Shown: in pieces, positions 1 through 13,333 of the stretch
Layout of the letters: every line of letters starts with the position of its first letter
How positions within the stretch are numbered: the first letter of the stretch is position 1
DNA from: Oscheius onirici
Lineage: Eukaryota > Nematoda > Chromadorea > Rhabditida > Rhabditidae
Direction: 5' to 3'
DNA: 64,000 nucleotides
Assembly (NCBI GenBank): GCA_932521025.1
Contig: OW051473.1
Span: 4,464,001-4,528,000 of the forward strand
Position numbers and translations under genes: made by a program
Notes under the pieces: generated by a model
Database searches by the model: none
Seen by the model: the letters and a program-made list of their open reading frames with translations, nothing else
Told to the model about the DNA's origin: nothing

Positions 1-593
1 CATCCGCAGACGTGCAGACGCAGGACAGCCTTTCCGCTGAAAGGTCGTCTATAATCCATCTTTTCTTCTTTCAAACGCGATCTATCTTTTGATCTATCAC
101 CATGTCGACCGAAAATCACGGAAGCCAGCAGAGCAAGAGTCCGGGTCCCGCCGCGAGACATGGAGACGATAATTCTCATAGTCAATATTTTTGGAGACTT
201 GCCAGATCTTTATTTTTATTTAGACTTGATTTGCACTTTTGGGAAGCTTTTCCAAATCTCAAACCAATTCTGATCATCTGATTCAGTGTGTAGTTTAGTT
301 CCGGTCCATATGTGTCCAATGAATCAGATCCATAGACCTAGAAAACAAATATTTTCTGATTTATCATTCAGTTTTTTCTTCTCATGATATCAGAAATTCA
401 AATACAATGCATGCAACTAATGGTTTTCAACAATCGTTTTCGTTTAGTGCATTCACAAAATCGATACCTTTTACTTTTTTTTTACAAAAAATAGTGTCGC
501 TTTCCCTCTAGCAAACAGTCATCATTGTTTGTTTTTAAAACTTTTGCATTCCGATTACTCATTTTCTAACAAAGTCTTTTTGCAGGCTTTTCA
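1..593. other. 5' region of rbc-1
   Basis: No independent gene is evident here. There is an ATG at 102 in a good context. It opens a frame that can be spliced with weak donors at 139 or 145 to the acceptor before 586, which would add about 14-17 residues upstream of the Met at 594. The Met at 594 matches the usual DMXL/rabconnectin start (Met-x-His-Gln-Val), so I treat 586-593 as 5' leader and the 102 exon as a possible alternative first exon. The rest is AT-rich intron-like or promoter sequence. Confidence 0.4.
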
Positions 594-3500
594 ATGAGCG
601 TGCACCAGGTAATCACAGGTGCGCTCAACAAGGGAGAAAATGTATATGCTATCGGCAGTGTTGAAGGAATCACATTTACTGTAAATTCTTTTTCCTTTAC
701 AGCTTATAATATACTTACAGGTTTGTGCCGTAGGATCAGATGTAGTAATTTTGGGTACGGATTTTGTGAGAGTTCAAATTGTTCCGGGATGTTCCCATCA
801 TACGGAACAACTAGTAACCAGTGTTAGCTGCTGCGGTGATTCCGGAAAAGTGAGTCTTATTTTTAGAAAAACTTTAAACGCTGTTTTCAGATAGCAGCTA
901 CCTACGGAGAAATTATTCGGCTATTCGAACCAATTTCTCAGAATCACGACAAGAAAAATGATTCCGACAAGGTCAGATGTTTCCATTTGTTCTTACACTA
1001 GAATATATTTTAGGTATTCCCATACAAATGGATCGAAACTCAATGCTTTACCGTCAAAGGCTTTGTTAGTACAGTTTTGTGGAATATGGATGGTAGGGAC
1101 AAAAAATCTTAAATTTGAAACAGAATTCTCTCAGGTCTCCGAATGCTTGTCGTCATCCAAAACGAGCTCATTCTCTATCAACATAGAAGTGTCTTCGGAC
1201 CGATTCATAAAACAGCTTCGGGTGTAATGTTCAGTATTTCGGAAGATGTAAGTTCTAAAATTTTCTTTTCAACAAATTTTAACAGGATCAGCATAATGTT
1301 AACTGTTCTTGGGATGCAGTCTGGTCGACATTTCTTCCCAATACTCCGAAATACATCAAGTACTCTCCCGATGGTGGCTTCTTCGCTGTTGCTGGAGAAA
1401 GCGACTGTGTTGTCAAAATATATTACCAAGATCAAAACGGTTAGTCATGTTTTTGTTGTGCTCATAACTTCTACTCCAGATGCTGATAACAAGGAAATGA
1501 TGAACTTTGACTACTTTTCGCTATATCATCCGGCTGCAGTTTGTGGCATTGAATGGAGAAAAACTGGTCGTTACATGCCAAGAAAATGTATTCAAGCAGT
1601 TTTAATCACTTGGTGTGAGGACAATACATCAAGGATTTGGAAGGAAACACCCCCGCCTGAACTGGCTATCATCGATTTGAGCGGAGACGGAGGTAGATTT
1701 CGTCAATTGTGATTCATTCAGTTTGCTTCAGGTGAACCTGCTTGGGAGCAGCAGAGGCCGAAAAAGTTTATTGGCAAGCATATGAAAGTAAAATCAACTA
1801 GGAAAAAGATCATGAATCGTCTAAAAGGACTAGTGCCAGAAAAGAAAAAGAAACATCATGCAGAGGAAAAAGACCATGCAATGGGTCTGCGTGCCCAGTT
1901 CGGGCATTCACTGTCTCTGACAGATCTACATGCGGCTTCTCAAACTTTCACAAATGTGCAATTTCACTTGGCTGCAAGCATCAACGCCGATACAGGTACA
2001 TTCCTACAATTTTTTTCTATTACAAACTGCAGACTGTCTTCTCGTCCCATCCATGGGATCTTATCAAACCGAACAGAAACCTTTCTGTGTACACTGGCTC
2101 AACAACAAGGAACTAGTATTTAGTCTCGGAGCTGAACGACTTTTGGCTGAGACTCTTATGACCGATGATCATTACGGTCGTCATTTGTCCAACGGTTCGC
2201 CAAAGGATCCGTCTCCAATTGATGTTCTTGAACCCGAGGACGTTACTCCTATCAGTGAAAGACCAGAACGTCCTCTGAGTGCTTTGGGTAGCGTCTGCTC
2301 AGAAACACCTTCGAGCAAAGATCTGATCGATGTTAAGCTGGAAATACTATTGAGACAGTGGAACAAGACAAATGACGTTCTATTCACAGTTCATCCAGTT
2401 GACGGAAGCCTATTGGTTTGGACGGTTGAATGGCTAGATGATCTCCACAGACAACCCACATTTTCTTTCACCTCAAGGTTTCCCAGTGCCTTTCCAATCA
2501 CCGACGCATCCTCTTTACATCCGACCTTGAATACTTTCAATCCTCACGAGCCGCTTTATGTTGATCTTCTTCGATCAGAAGGCGACCAGAAAGATCAACT
2601 AGGAGAACGATACAAGAAAAATGCTATTCCGATGCCAAGCAATACAATTCATTTGCTGACGAATCATGAAAATGGATCACTCAATCTCTGGCACATGGCT
2701 ATGGAAGAAAAAAGCAATTATACGACAATTTTGAACATCTCACACATCTCGCGAATGTGTGGTCATCGGTTTCAGATCAAGCAAATTGTGGCACATCCGG
2801 TCCTTCCACTTCTCCTAACGACATCTCAGTTCCGGTCGGCTAATGCGCAGGACTTTTCAAATGTGAGTTAAGGGTTAGGAGCAGAACACACAACTTTCAG
2901 TATGCTTCACTGTCGGAAGTCATTTTATGGAAAATCTCTCCGGTCGGTCCCCTATGCAAAAGTGGAGGTGTCGTGGAACTTGCACGAGTGGCTGATCCTT
3001 CAAGAAATGCATTTAGTTCTCTGAGTTTCATTCCAACTATTCTTCCGAGGTAAATAATTTTTTTTAACCATTCAATACCAACCGTTCAGCTGTACACTAG
3101 GAACCGTATGCAATTCACCTTCGTCTTGTTTCGTGTCAAGCAATGGCACCGATCTCATAATCTATCAAGCTGTTATCGATGCAAGCGGACTTCTTTCGGA
3201 AATATTCGAGTCAAATCGAGAAGCACAAGTGGACGACGATGTGTACGTTTTATCATTTTTGGCTAGCGAATGATATTCATTTCAGATTGTCGAGAAGATC
3301 TCTATCACCGTCGCCAAGGCATGCTCCCAATGGTCTTCTACAACAATTTAAAGTTGTTTCTACCCAGTCTACAGCCAAGCCCGGATGTGTTCTTGAAATT
3401 GGAAAAATCGCCGGTGTGCTGAAGGTAATTTTTTTAGTAATACATGATATCAAATTTTGTTTCAGCCTGGTGAAGAAACTCTACTGATTCACGTTTTCAA

Positions 3501-6500
3501 TGAGCGTCTCGTTTTTGACGACGACGACTTTTCGGTGGAAGAACACCAATCTCGAATGGAAGTGGTTGTGGACCGAAGTGACGCTACTGTCTTCCGGGAC
3601 AGATTCTTCGTGGTCGTTGTTCAGAAAAGAGAAATGTCGGATAGTTTCATGATGTACTCCTTGGTGATATCTTCTCAACAACCACAACCCATTCCGCACT
3701 ACGGTACGAAACAGCTCATACTTAACTATTGACTTAATTTAGACATCGAAGATCTCCCCGACGAGAAAGGATTCCTTCGTCCAGCTAGCCCGTTGGCTCA
3801 TTCTGTCGCTAAGCTCCACTTCACTTCTGAGCTCGTATGCAAGCAGGAAATTCCGCTGCCGTCTGGCTGCCGAGTTGTCTCTGCTACGCCTGTAGCCGGA
3901 CATCTCCCGTCGTCCACCATCTATCCAGCATGTCAAGCTCCGTTTGTTCTACTAACGAGCGGAACAGACGACGTCGTTCGCTGTTGGAAGTGTGTCGTTG
4001 ATCTAACTCGCAACAACAAGTTTTCTTGGATCGAATGGAATATGGTGGGAGATGGAAAGGCTAGTGACCTCGAAGTCGAAGGAACCATCTACAATGTCTC
4101 TGCTGCACACAGTGGACGTATAGCTTGTGCTTACGATCCCAGAGGTGGAAGTAATCTTGCAAATGCCTCGGAGGTAATATTTCTTGAATATTTTATACAA
4201 TAATATTCAGGTTGAAATCGGGGTCTTCGAATGCGAGTCATCAGGCGGTGTTGAATGGATGAGAGAAGATACTCTACATATACGAGACGTCCATATTCCG
4301 AGTGCTGGGTGCGTAATATTTTTGTACAAGCAAATCAATGTTTCAGGAGAAGCCCAGTCTGTCCAGGCTCACCACATGGTGGGTCACATCAGGATGTGTC
4401 GTCAGTATCCAGTAAAGATTTAATAATCTCAAGATTTCAAAAAGTCTTTCGGGGTGTGGTGCAGTGCTTTGAACGGCACGGCTCTGTTAGATCTTTTAGC
4501 ATGACAAAAATGAAATTCTCAGTTTCATCAAAACGCTCTTTTCATTCAAAGCAGAACACTAATATCAGGCTTTTCACAAAATTATTTGCCTATCATTTTT
4601 CTTACACTTGATGAGACGTAAATTCCAGGAATCTTGAGTGGTCCATCCGAAGATTTGATCAAGGCGCTAAACCGGCCAGGAACTATCAACATACATTCTG
4701 GACACGTTGATTTGGCTGACAAAATTCGAATTGACTGGGTTTCAACGGAAGATGGAGGACACATTTTGACTGTCGGGGTAGCTGCCAAAGTTTACCTCTA
4801 CACACAGGCATGATCTCGAGCTATTTAAAAGAAAGTTAATTTGATCAGGTCTCACAAGATCCAGCACAGCAAAATGTCGTGTTGATGAAGGAGAGTGAAA
4901 CTACCATGAGGCGACCATCGTTGCGGAAAATGTCTTCTCTGGTTAGTCACCATCATCCCAACAGCACCTTGACCAAATGGATCTGTACAAGAATTCTTTC
5001 TCTGGAGTCAGCGGATGGTCTACCTCCGATTCCGACAACTTTATCCTGGGCGCGTGATGGCCTTCTTGTTGTTGGAATGCAAAGCGAAATGCGAGTTTAC
5101 AATCAATGGAACCTGAAGCCGAACACCGAATCAAAGGAGAGACCAGAAGTGAACATGACAAAGCGAGGAAGCACTACAACGCCAACCGTTACAATTTCAA
5201 CTTCATATTCAATGTTGGATCAGCTTCATAAGAAGAAGGAACTGCCCACAAGCAAAAGCCGAATGAGAATGGATCTGATTGCCAAGACGCATCCTCCAAA
5301 AGATCAGACACCTCACGCAGTCTTGGAAGCCATTTCTGGAGAAGGTCTTTTTGAAGCAGCAAGACTTTCGTCTCCAATTCTTCCACAATATCATCCGAAA
5401 CAGTTGATTGTTCTTCTCAACGCTGGAAAAACCAAAAGAGTGAAGGCAATTCTACTACACGTATTGAGTGCTTTGAAACAGCATCAAGGATCTATGCACA
5501 ATCCATTATCTCGAGCAGCATCACTCAGAAGAATGTCTTCAGTAGAGGGAGACGATGATCGTTTCCGTGGTTCGACTGATATGGTAAATTACTAGTCGTT
5601 TTTATTTTAACAACGGTTTAGCCAAACAAAATCAATTTGGAAGAAGACTCTCCGGACTACAACGAAATCGAAGATATCGCTCCATTGCCATTATTCGCTT
5701 TAATGACCGCAGACGATGCCCATCTTATGAAGCACGGACAAAACGCGGAGCATTTTGGAGGGGTAATACCACTTTTGATGCGCTTTATTACAATTTTCAG
5801 GAGCCCGGTTATGACTCACTGTTCTCTTCAAATAATTTAAATGATGACGACCTGGATGCAATGCTGAAAGACAGCGACAGTGCTGGAGGACGATCTCGCC
5901 ATGCTTCGGGGACCAGTGCAGACTTCAAACCGGACAAATCTGTGGCAGTGACGTTCACAGCTAAACATAATAGGTAGTTCCTTAAAAGAATGAGTCAGAA
6001 CACAGTTTTAAGATTACTAACTGAACTTCTTACTCATACACATCTGCCTGGACTGTCCAGTGTTGATCAGATGCATCTTTTGGCTATTGCTGACACGCTC
6101 AGTCACTTTTCCAGTGACGTTATGGACAAACTAGCTCAAGCGAACGCAGGTTTGTTAAAACGTTAGTAGTTACAGGGCTTTCACTTCAGCAATGCAGCCG
6201 TCAGTACCATCCGTTCTCGGAGATTCAATTGGTGGCTATGCAGCTGTAGGATCAGGCGTAGAGACTGTTGATGAGTGCGGACTACGTTTCCTTATGGCAA
6301 TGAAACAGCACGAGTATCTCCTTCTATGTCTACCACCAAAACAACGCCTCGATCTGAAGAAACAAGGACTCTCGTCAGCGAACATAATTTGGGCGCAACA
6401 TTCTGACACTGAAACGGAGCTGCTGAACGCTGTGCCATTCATGCAGAAAGCGAATCCGACCTGGGACGATTTCCGAACTCTTGGAGGAGCTTGGTGGCTG

Positions 6501-9500
6501 AAAAACACAGCCAGCCTGAAGATCTGCATTGAAAAGTTGGCCAAATCCGCCTTCCAACAGAAGCAAGATCCAATGGATGCCTCGCTCTTTTATCTAGCGA
6601 TGAGAAAGAAAAACGTCCTCACTCATTTGTTCAAGGTGATCCTGTTCTAATTTAAATCTAATCGTTCGTTTTAGAATGTTCGTGATTCGGTGATGGCCGA
6701 TTTCTTCAACAACGACTTCAATATCGAGCATTGGAAGAAAGTAGCTGCCAAGAACGCTTTCGTTCTTATGAGCAAGCAACGTTTCCAACATGCTGCAGCT
6801 TTCTTCTTGCTCAGCGGAAGTCTCAAAGATGCAGTTCAGGTAAGAACTGAGATATTTTCACTCTCATTTCAATTTAGACTATTCTGCGTAACTGCAATGA
6901 TCTCCAGCTTGCGATGGTCGTGGTCCGTCTTTATGAAAGCGAAATGGATCAGCAACAGAACGTTTTGAAAGAGATGCTCTGTCGCGAAGTTCTCGGAATG
7001 ACAGGAGAGGAATTTGAGGGCACAAGAGGTAACATCGAAGATGATATCACATTGTCACCGGAAGCCAAAAGGTATTACTATTTTGTTCGTTTTTTTAAAC
7101 TATTTTGTGTTTCAGAGATCCCTTTGAACGTTCAATGGCTCTTTGGTGTCTGAAGGATTATGCCAGAGCAGCTCATACTTTGGTGGAAGAAGCACAAGGA
7201 GACCGACTCAGTCCAAACACTTCACTATCTGACATCTTCAACTTCTATTCGTTCTTACGAAAACATCCACTGGTAGTGCGGCAAAGACTCACAGACGCTG
7301 GTGCTCAAGTTGGATCGACTGAGAAGTTTATTGCCGTTGGAAAACATCTGGAATCAATCATAACACCTGCCGAAAGAAGACTGTTTTTCCGCACAGCAGC
7401 AGAACATATGGCTAGAGGATGCCCAATGCTTGCCCTTGAAGTTCTGAGTCGCTTACCGAAGAACATGTTGACTGTCAGAGAAACGGAAAATTTGATGAAG
7501 GAATTGATTGGCGGATCAAATAGCGCTCCGGCAGCACCGGCAAAGGCAGAAGATCTGGATTGGAGTCAGCCAACGAATGTTGTAAAGGAAGACGAACTCG
7601 AACTGGGTTGGAGTGATGAGGAAAATGAGGACGAAGATCTGGAAGAGAATTCCGAGACGAAACGAGAGTCGCCAGTTCCAGAAGATCCGTTTGGAAAGGT
7701 CGATAGCCCTCCAGAGAACGGAACAACTCCGTCAACGGATTCTTATAAAGGATCAGTCGATGTAATTTCCCAACATCTCAAGTTTGTGGCCTCGTTGCGG
7801 ATACTGACAGAAGAACTCTCCACCCTAGCCAGTGGGTTCGAAGTTGATGGTGGTCAACTGCGCTATCAACTTTTCACATGGTTGGAGAAGGAAGTCGAAG
7901 TCTTGAAACTGATGTGTGATTACAAAGGAAACGAGGAGATAGAAGAAATTGAAGACGATCTTGATTTGAGCGCAACATCTGGGTAAGTTACATGTTCTGT
8001 TTCTATTCGTTTGAAATACAGATTCAGATTTTTACCTAAACTGCAGCGGTCAGTTCAACCAGAGTCGCCAAAGCATAGGTTAATCGCTTAACAGTAGAGC
8101 TTACGTGACCGTGATTTCCTACAAATTTGATCCACCCTTCACCTTCTTTTTGTTCATAGCACTGAAAGTATTTTTCAGAAACACCCAAGCCCTACATGAA
8201 GCCATTCGACACGACCATGCAGAAATGGTGGCCAGACTGAAAATCACATCCAGAAGACGAAAATGGCTGACAGCAAATCAAAAACTGTTGCGATCGTTCA
8301 CGTCGTACTGCGCCCTGCATTGCGGACAAAACCACAGGCTTACTTCCGCTCTTATGGAACTGCTCCTGCTCATCTTGGAAATCCAAAAAGACTCTGGAAT
8401 TCAACATCTCAGCGGTTTGAAAATGATATTTACAACGAACGACATGCTTTCAGAAGCTGTACCCGATATCAACTCATTTCCTCTACTAGAGGCTGCAATC
8501 TCTTCAACCAAGATGTTTGTGTCGTCGCCACTAGCCTTTATTGAGAATCAATGTCACGATCTGCTAATTTCCGTCGCTACGTTGTCGACTGTACCCAGTA
8601 CTGAGAACAACTTACAAAAGGTATATCAGTTTATGTTTTCAAATTTATCCATCTATCAGACGTATATGCTATACAACCTCTGTCAAGGCCTCTCTTCCTG
8701 TCTCTATCAATCTCTCTGCGATGTAGACCAGTTCAATATTCCGACACTGTTTAATATGGAGAGCAAGGCTGGAGCATTGACAAGGCGATCGAGGTTTACC
8801 AGCAACAGTGACGATATCCGCATCACAACTCCTCCGAACAAATGGCCCGGATTGGACAACCTTGTTGCCCTGATAGGACGTGAGAAGGACGAGGAAGGAC
8901 CACATCTGCGTATTTTACTAGTTGAATGCTACATCTCCATAGTCATGTCGCTCTTCTGTTTCGCCATCGCTGCTCACGATGCACGATGGCTGTTCCGTTT
9001 GGCTTCACACGACATGAACGAGACGAGATTTGGACTAATCTTTGGAGGAGGAGGACATAAGAAATTGAAAGCGGCGCCTCCATCAAGACCTCCACGTCCA
9101 CTGGCACCAAAAAATGAAAATACGGAAAACGTTGCCGTTCCTGATGCTACAGCTACTCGGTCAAAGTTGAACAACAAACTGTTAGGTCACGAAACAGTCA
9201 ATGCCCAATTGACTGGAGATCGTACAACTGAACAGATCATACACCGCTGGGTGCCACCTCACAAGAATATTGTTCAAATGTTTGCTGAGAAACCACCCAT
9301 CAACTCGGCATCGACGCTGGGAGTCGAGTTTGATTCAGACGATGAACAGGATGTGGAATCGGTTGACAGTGTTGATGAAGAAGAACGATGTGAAAATGCT
9401 AACATTACTTCCTACGCTTGGTCATTAATGAGACTTGCTCTTATAGAACAACAAATCTACAAGCTGAAGCAGTTCCTGACTTTGGCAGGATTTGATATCA

Positions 9501-11452
9501 CAGGTACATTATTGGCTAAAAGTTTAGTAAAAAAATTTTTGTAGATATCCCGAGCACGGCTCCTCGCGTCGACGCAGTGTTGCGATTGCTTCTAAATTGG
9601 GCGACCCAACTGCGCCAAGAGCTGTCTAAGTTTCCAGGTGGATGTCCTGTTGATCTCATTCCAAACACTACTTTTGATCTAACCGATGGAACGATGACTC
9701 CTGCTGCCAAGTTTGAATTATTCTCAACAAAATACATACCCTGATTCAGAAAGTATTCATCACTCCTAGAGAAGGGCAATACTCCGTTCGAGATAGACGA
9801 TCCACGAATCCAGCCTATCAAACGTCTCTGGGCATTCCTCGTTCGAGAGAATCATCTGCAGAACATTTTCGTTTCCCACATTTACACGTCGCAAGGACAA
9901 CAGGTAATAACTAATGTAAACAGTCTTAAATCAAGTTTAGGAAACTCCTAACATTCGAAATGACCTCCTCTCCGGAAATATTGAGAATCAAACCATTCCA
10001 GAAGCTTTCAAGATTATTCAGAAAGATAGTGAACCAATAGTTGCTTTCGCTTGTAATCAGGTATGTTTTTTTAAATAGCAGTATGAAAATATTCAGGAGA
10101 AACCAGGATTTTTAGTAGTCTCAAACGGCCGCGAGCTGCAGGAAATGGACATTTCAAGCGTTTTCGAGGAAATAGATAATCACACCTCGTGGTTGTACAA
10201 CAGGACGAGCCTCGATGTTCAACTGATGGCAATGAAAAAGGATACATTAAAAGATAACGACGATTACCAACTATTCACTGATGCTCCAAATGTCAGTGGA
10301 AAGAGTGCACAAATGGTAAGTTGTTGGGTTTTGTGATTTCTATATGTTTCTCAGCAATTAACACCTTGGATTGTTGATCGGAGTAGACGGGGTCTGGTTA
10401 AGGTAAACTAACTGTTGTGATAGTGATTGGGGTGTTGTGCGTTTTCCAAATTGTCTGAACTCTTTCAATCCTTGTTTTCAGCTTTTCAAACGAACTGTCA
10501 ATGGAATCAGAAGAATAGACTCTCACCCGACAGCTCCCTTCTATGTTACTGGCTCAACTGACGGTTCAATCCGGATGTGGGAATGGGGAGTAGGACAGCC
10601 AGTCTACACAGCACGCATAGCTGGCCAACATGGCAAAGTTTCCAAAATAACTTTCTCCTGCAACGGAAACAAGTTTGCTGCTGTTGATGGAGATGGTATG
10701 CTATGCATCTGGCAGGCATCATTAGCAACGGAGCAGAAAAAGCCCTTCTTTGTTAGTTGCTTATATTGTTTTTCAACACATTAAACTTCAGAGCCACCGT
10801 TGCAACAACAAATCGGCTGCAGACGTTCGTTTTCTCGGACATAGTTCTTCTGTGCTTCTCACTGCCGGTTACAATACTGGTGACTACAATCTCGGATTGT
10901 GGGACACTCTGCTTCCGTCAAGCAAAGCTATGGTCCACTCATGGGTAGCCCATCAAGAAGGAGCAACTTGTGCCATGTATCTGCCAAATCATCAGACAAT
11001 CGTATCTGGTGGACGTCATGGAGACATTTGCTACTGGGATGTGAGACAGAGACAACTACGGGCTACCGTCAAAGCATTCGAACCTAACCAAGCAGTCAAG
11101 TCTTTGGTTACTGATCTCTCTCAAGATTTGATAGTCGCTGGATCTAGCGAAGGAGACATAAAGGTTAACTGGCATATATAAGTCAAACATTAAATTTGTT
11201 TAGATCTGGTCAGCCGACAACACTCAACTGATGTACGCACTGGCCGGTGAGCATGTTGCTAAAGGAGGCTTCTCTTTCCGTCAAGGTAATCCAAACAAAT
11301 CTCCAATTCAAAAAGGTTATTTAGTCGGTCAATCATCAGTGCAAGGAGTTCAACAGCTCTACATTGACCAACAGATGAGACTCTTTTCCTGTGGAGCGGA
11401 TGCGACACTAAAGTTCCGCATGCTCCCGTCAGTCTACAATCTGAATATTTGA
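594..11452 (+). CDS. rbc-1: Rabconnectin-3 alpha / DMX-like WD-repeat protein
   Basis: Multi-exon gene for a very large WD40 protein, about 2,700-2,900 residues, close to the DMXL1/DMXL2 size. The family acts in the RAVE/rabconnectin-3 complex, which promotes V-ATPase assembly on endosomes and synaptic vesicles. The N terminus MSVHQVITGALNKGE and the following VVILGTDFVRVQIVPG match DMXL starts. The middle (about 6190-7000) carries the Rav1p C-terminal type region, with ECGLRFLMAMKQHEYLL, TWDDFRTLGGAWWLKN and FYLAMRKKNVL. Acidic disordered segments follow (7600-7960; VEFDSDDEQDVESVDSVDEE near 9330). The last 330 or so residues (10480-11450) form a WD40 propeller with repeats such as GSTDGSIRMWEWG, ISGGRHGDICYWD-like and GSSEGDIKIWSAD. 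Introns are mostly 40-60 bases; the longest is about 215 bases, before 4629. An AATAAA lies at 11689. The C. elegans orthologue is X-linked. Exon joins were made by eye; the identity is secure. Confidence 0.93.
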
Positions 11453-12365
11453 AGCTCAAAGTCATAGATAATCTCTAGTTCTTTCTTCAGAGCTCATATT
11501 GAATCTAGTCTTTTAATAGTTAAAATAGTCTATTAAAATTCTTTTCACTTTATTTCACTTTTAACTGTTATGTCGGCTGCTGGTAGCTTTTGTAAAGTAT
11601 TATGTAAATAGGCCAAATTGTGCATACTCTGTCAAATAACATTCCACTTTCATGTCCAGTGATTAGATCTATTTATTTTCTTCTTTCGAATAAAGATTCT
11701 CTAACACCCTGGTGGAGGCGATTGGAGGAAGTTGTTTCGTGACATGGTGCACGCGAGTCTCTTCGTAGCGTGCGAAGTGTCGCAGGTAGAAGTAAATCAT
11801 TCACTACCATGCTCGCCTCTTCTAGGTAAATCTGGAGAATTTCTGATGAAGATTGTCGAAAAGTTGATGATGACGCGGTTGTAAGCGCCCACGCCAAGTT
11901 TTGAAGATGCATACGCTTTGAGTCTTGAACTCGTAGTCGTTGAAGCGCGGCTGCGCACAAAGAAAGTTAACGAAAAAAGAAACGTGGGAACTGCAAAAAG
12001 GATTTCTGTTATTTGTACTGGTAGAACATTTGTGTCGCAGAACTCCGAACGGATCCTTCATTTTTGTCAAAACGAAGAGAGCATTATTCTTGTAATGGGA
12101 ATCTTGAATAATTAGAGGTAACCACAATTGTTTTCTTCACCACTTGTTGCGTTTAACATAGCCGGTCCTTAAGTTTAAAAGAGCATACGTTCATCTTGGC
12201 TATTTGAAGGCCTACAGTAGAAGTGAACATGCCCATCTGTTCGGCCCATTTCCGAAGCTAATGTCAACAAACTTCTATCCCATTGACTTCCTCCTAGTTA
12301 GCCCCACTGATTATGCTTTTGGTCCATAAGACAAAGTTATCCTTATGTCGAGCTAGCTCTTTTAT
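11453..12365. other. rbc-1 3' UTR and flp-8 upstream region
   Basis: The first part holds the rbc-1 3' UTR, with a polyadenylation signal AATAAA at 11689-11694. On the minus strand between about 12127 and 11697 there is an open, somewhat helix-rich frame of 95 codons behind a possible acceptor (TGCGCAG at about 11950). It uses no ATG of its own and I recognise no domain, so it is not called as a gene. The remainder is the promoter-proximal region of flp-8. Confidence 0.4.
11689..11694 (+). terminator. Polyadenylation signal of rbc-1
   Basis: AATAAA lies 237 bases after the rbc-1 stop codon, on the same strand. It is the first canonical hexamer in the 3' region. Confidence 0.45.
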
Positions 12366-12426
12366 GGGGCGGAGCAACTGACGTAACCGTGTTTCAGGAT
12401 TCGTTCTGCTTGGGTACGGGGCGGAG
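12366..12426 (+). promoter_or_regulatory. Paired GC boxes upstream of flp-8
   Basis: The nine-mer GGGGCGGAG occurs at 12366-12374 and again at 12418-12426, just before the TATA box of flp-8. The core GGGGCGG resembles an Sp1/KLF-type GC box. A third identical copy lies at 20872-20880, 42 bases before the start codon of the Ig/FN3 gene. The motif stands out in this AT-rich window. Its function is inferred from position only. Confidence 0.45.
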
Positions 12427-12440
12427 TCTTTTTCTGACTC

Positions 12441-12448
12441 TATAAAAG
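12441..12448 (+). promoter_or_regulatory. TATA box of flp-8
   Basis: TATAAAAG lies 36 bases before the flp-8 start codon, in ordinary eukaryotic core-promoter style. Transcription would begin about 25-30 bases downstream, which leaves a leader of only a few bases. Either a very short leader is used, or the site helps an unspliced, non-SL transcript. Confidence 0.55.
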
Positions 12449-12476
12449 GAGTCTACCCAAGAAGCGTCACTTGGAC

Positions 12477-13267
12477 ATGCAGCTGGCTCTTGCTGTAACC
12501 GTGCTCACCGTAGCATCCGCATTCGCTGATTGCGACCTTGGAGGTCTCTCTGAGTCTCAACGCTCAATGGCAGATCGTGTCTGTAAACTCGAGGTAAAAA
12601 CTTACTATTACCATTCTCTATTCTCGCATTCAACTCATATGTTCTCTTTACATTAGCCTTTTTTGCAGGGAACTCGCGTAAGCATAAGTATCATCACCTC
12701 TTGCTTATGGCTTCAGTAAACATGCACGCAAGCTTTATAGCTCTAGAGCGTGTTCTCAGGAACACCTATATTTTTACCAAGGTTATCGAACACGAAAGTT
12801 ACTTTCAGCAAGAAGTAGCTGTCCTCGAAAACGCTGTTCAGGAACTTCTGCAGCGTGCTGGTATATATAATTTCAGTGATTGTTCAAGATATGCAACTTT
12901 TAGATATCACAGTGAACGAGGAGGAAACTGCTGCTCCACAGAAGAGAAAGAATGAGTTCATCAGATTCGGCAAGAGGAAGAACGAATTCATCCGTTTCGG
13001 AAAGAGGAAGAACGAGTTCATCCGGTAGGTTTTTGGGTTGCTTGTACCCTGAATGACCTGCGGCAGAATCTCAAAATGCATTCAATGCGCTTTTCTACTT
13101 GTTTCCTCTCGACGTTTGCAAATGCATGAACAGCTATGGAACGATGCGCGCAGACAATGATGCCTCCAAAATTTTGTCGCTCTTTCAGGTTCGGCCGCTC
13201 TGACCCCGCTCTTCAGAAGGACTACTCTATGGAAAAGAGAAAGAACGAGTTCATTCGTTTCGGATAA
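12477..13267 (+). CDS. flp-8: FMRFamide-like peptide precursor (four KNEFIRF-amide copies)
   Basis: Precursor of the AF1-type neuropeptide KNEFIRF-amide, which acts through G-protein-coupled receptors on muscle and neurons. Exon 1 (12477-12593) encodes a signal peptide, [18 protein letters not shown] 215-base intron joins it in phase 0 to [17 protein letters not shown] (12809-12860). A 43-base intron (12861-12903) leads to the peptide exon from 12904. Here KNEFIRFG occurs three times, separated by Lys-Arg pairs; the third is split by an intron (13025-13188). After a spacer ([12 protein letters not shown]) a fourth KNEFIRFG follows KR and ends directly at the stop codon, with Gly as amide donor. 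C. elegans flp-8 has, as I recall, three copies. AATAAA lies at 13328. The neighbouring daf-6-like gene matches the C. elegans order F31F6.4/F31F6.5. Confidence 0.95.
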
Positions 13268-13327
13268 GCCAGTCCCCAGAAACTGCGGTTTTGACATGCC
13301 TGCTGACGATATTCTGTCGATTAGACA

Positions 13328-13333
13328 AATAAA
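13328..13333 (+). terminator. Polyadenylation signal of flp-8
   Basis: AATAAA lies 61 bases after the flp-8 stop codon, on the same strand. This is a normal spacing for a short neuropeptide transcript. Confidence 0.6.

Noticed and set aside
12670-12678. Possible 9-base micro-exon GGAACTCGC in flp-8
   Set aside because: Direct splicing of exon 1 to 12809 keeps the frame, so a micro-exon is not needed.
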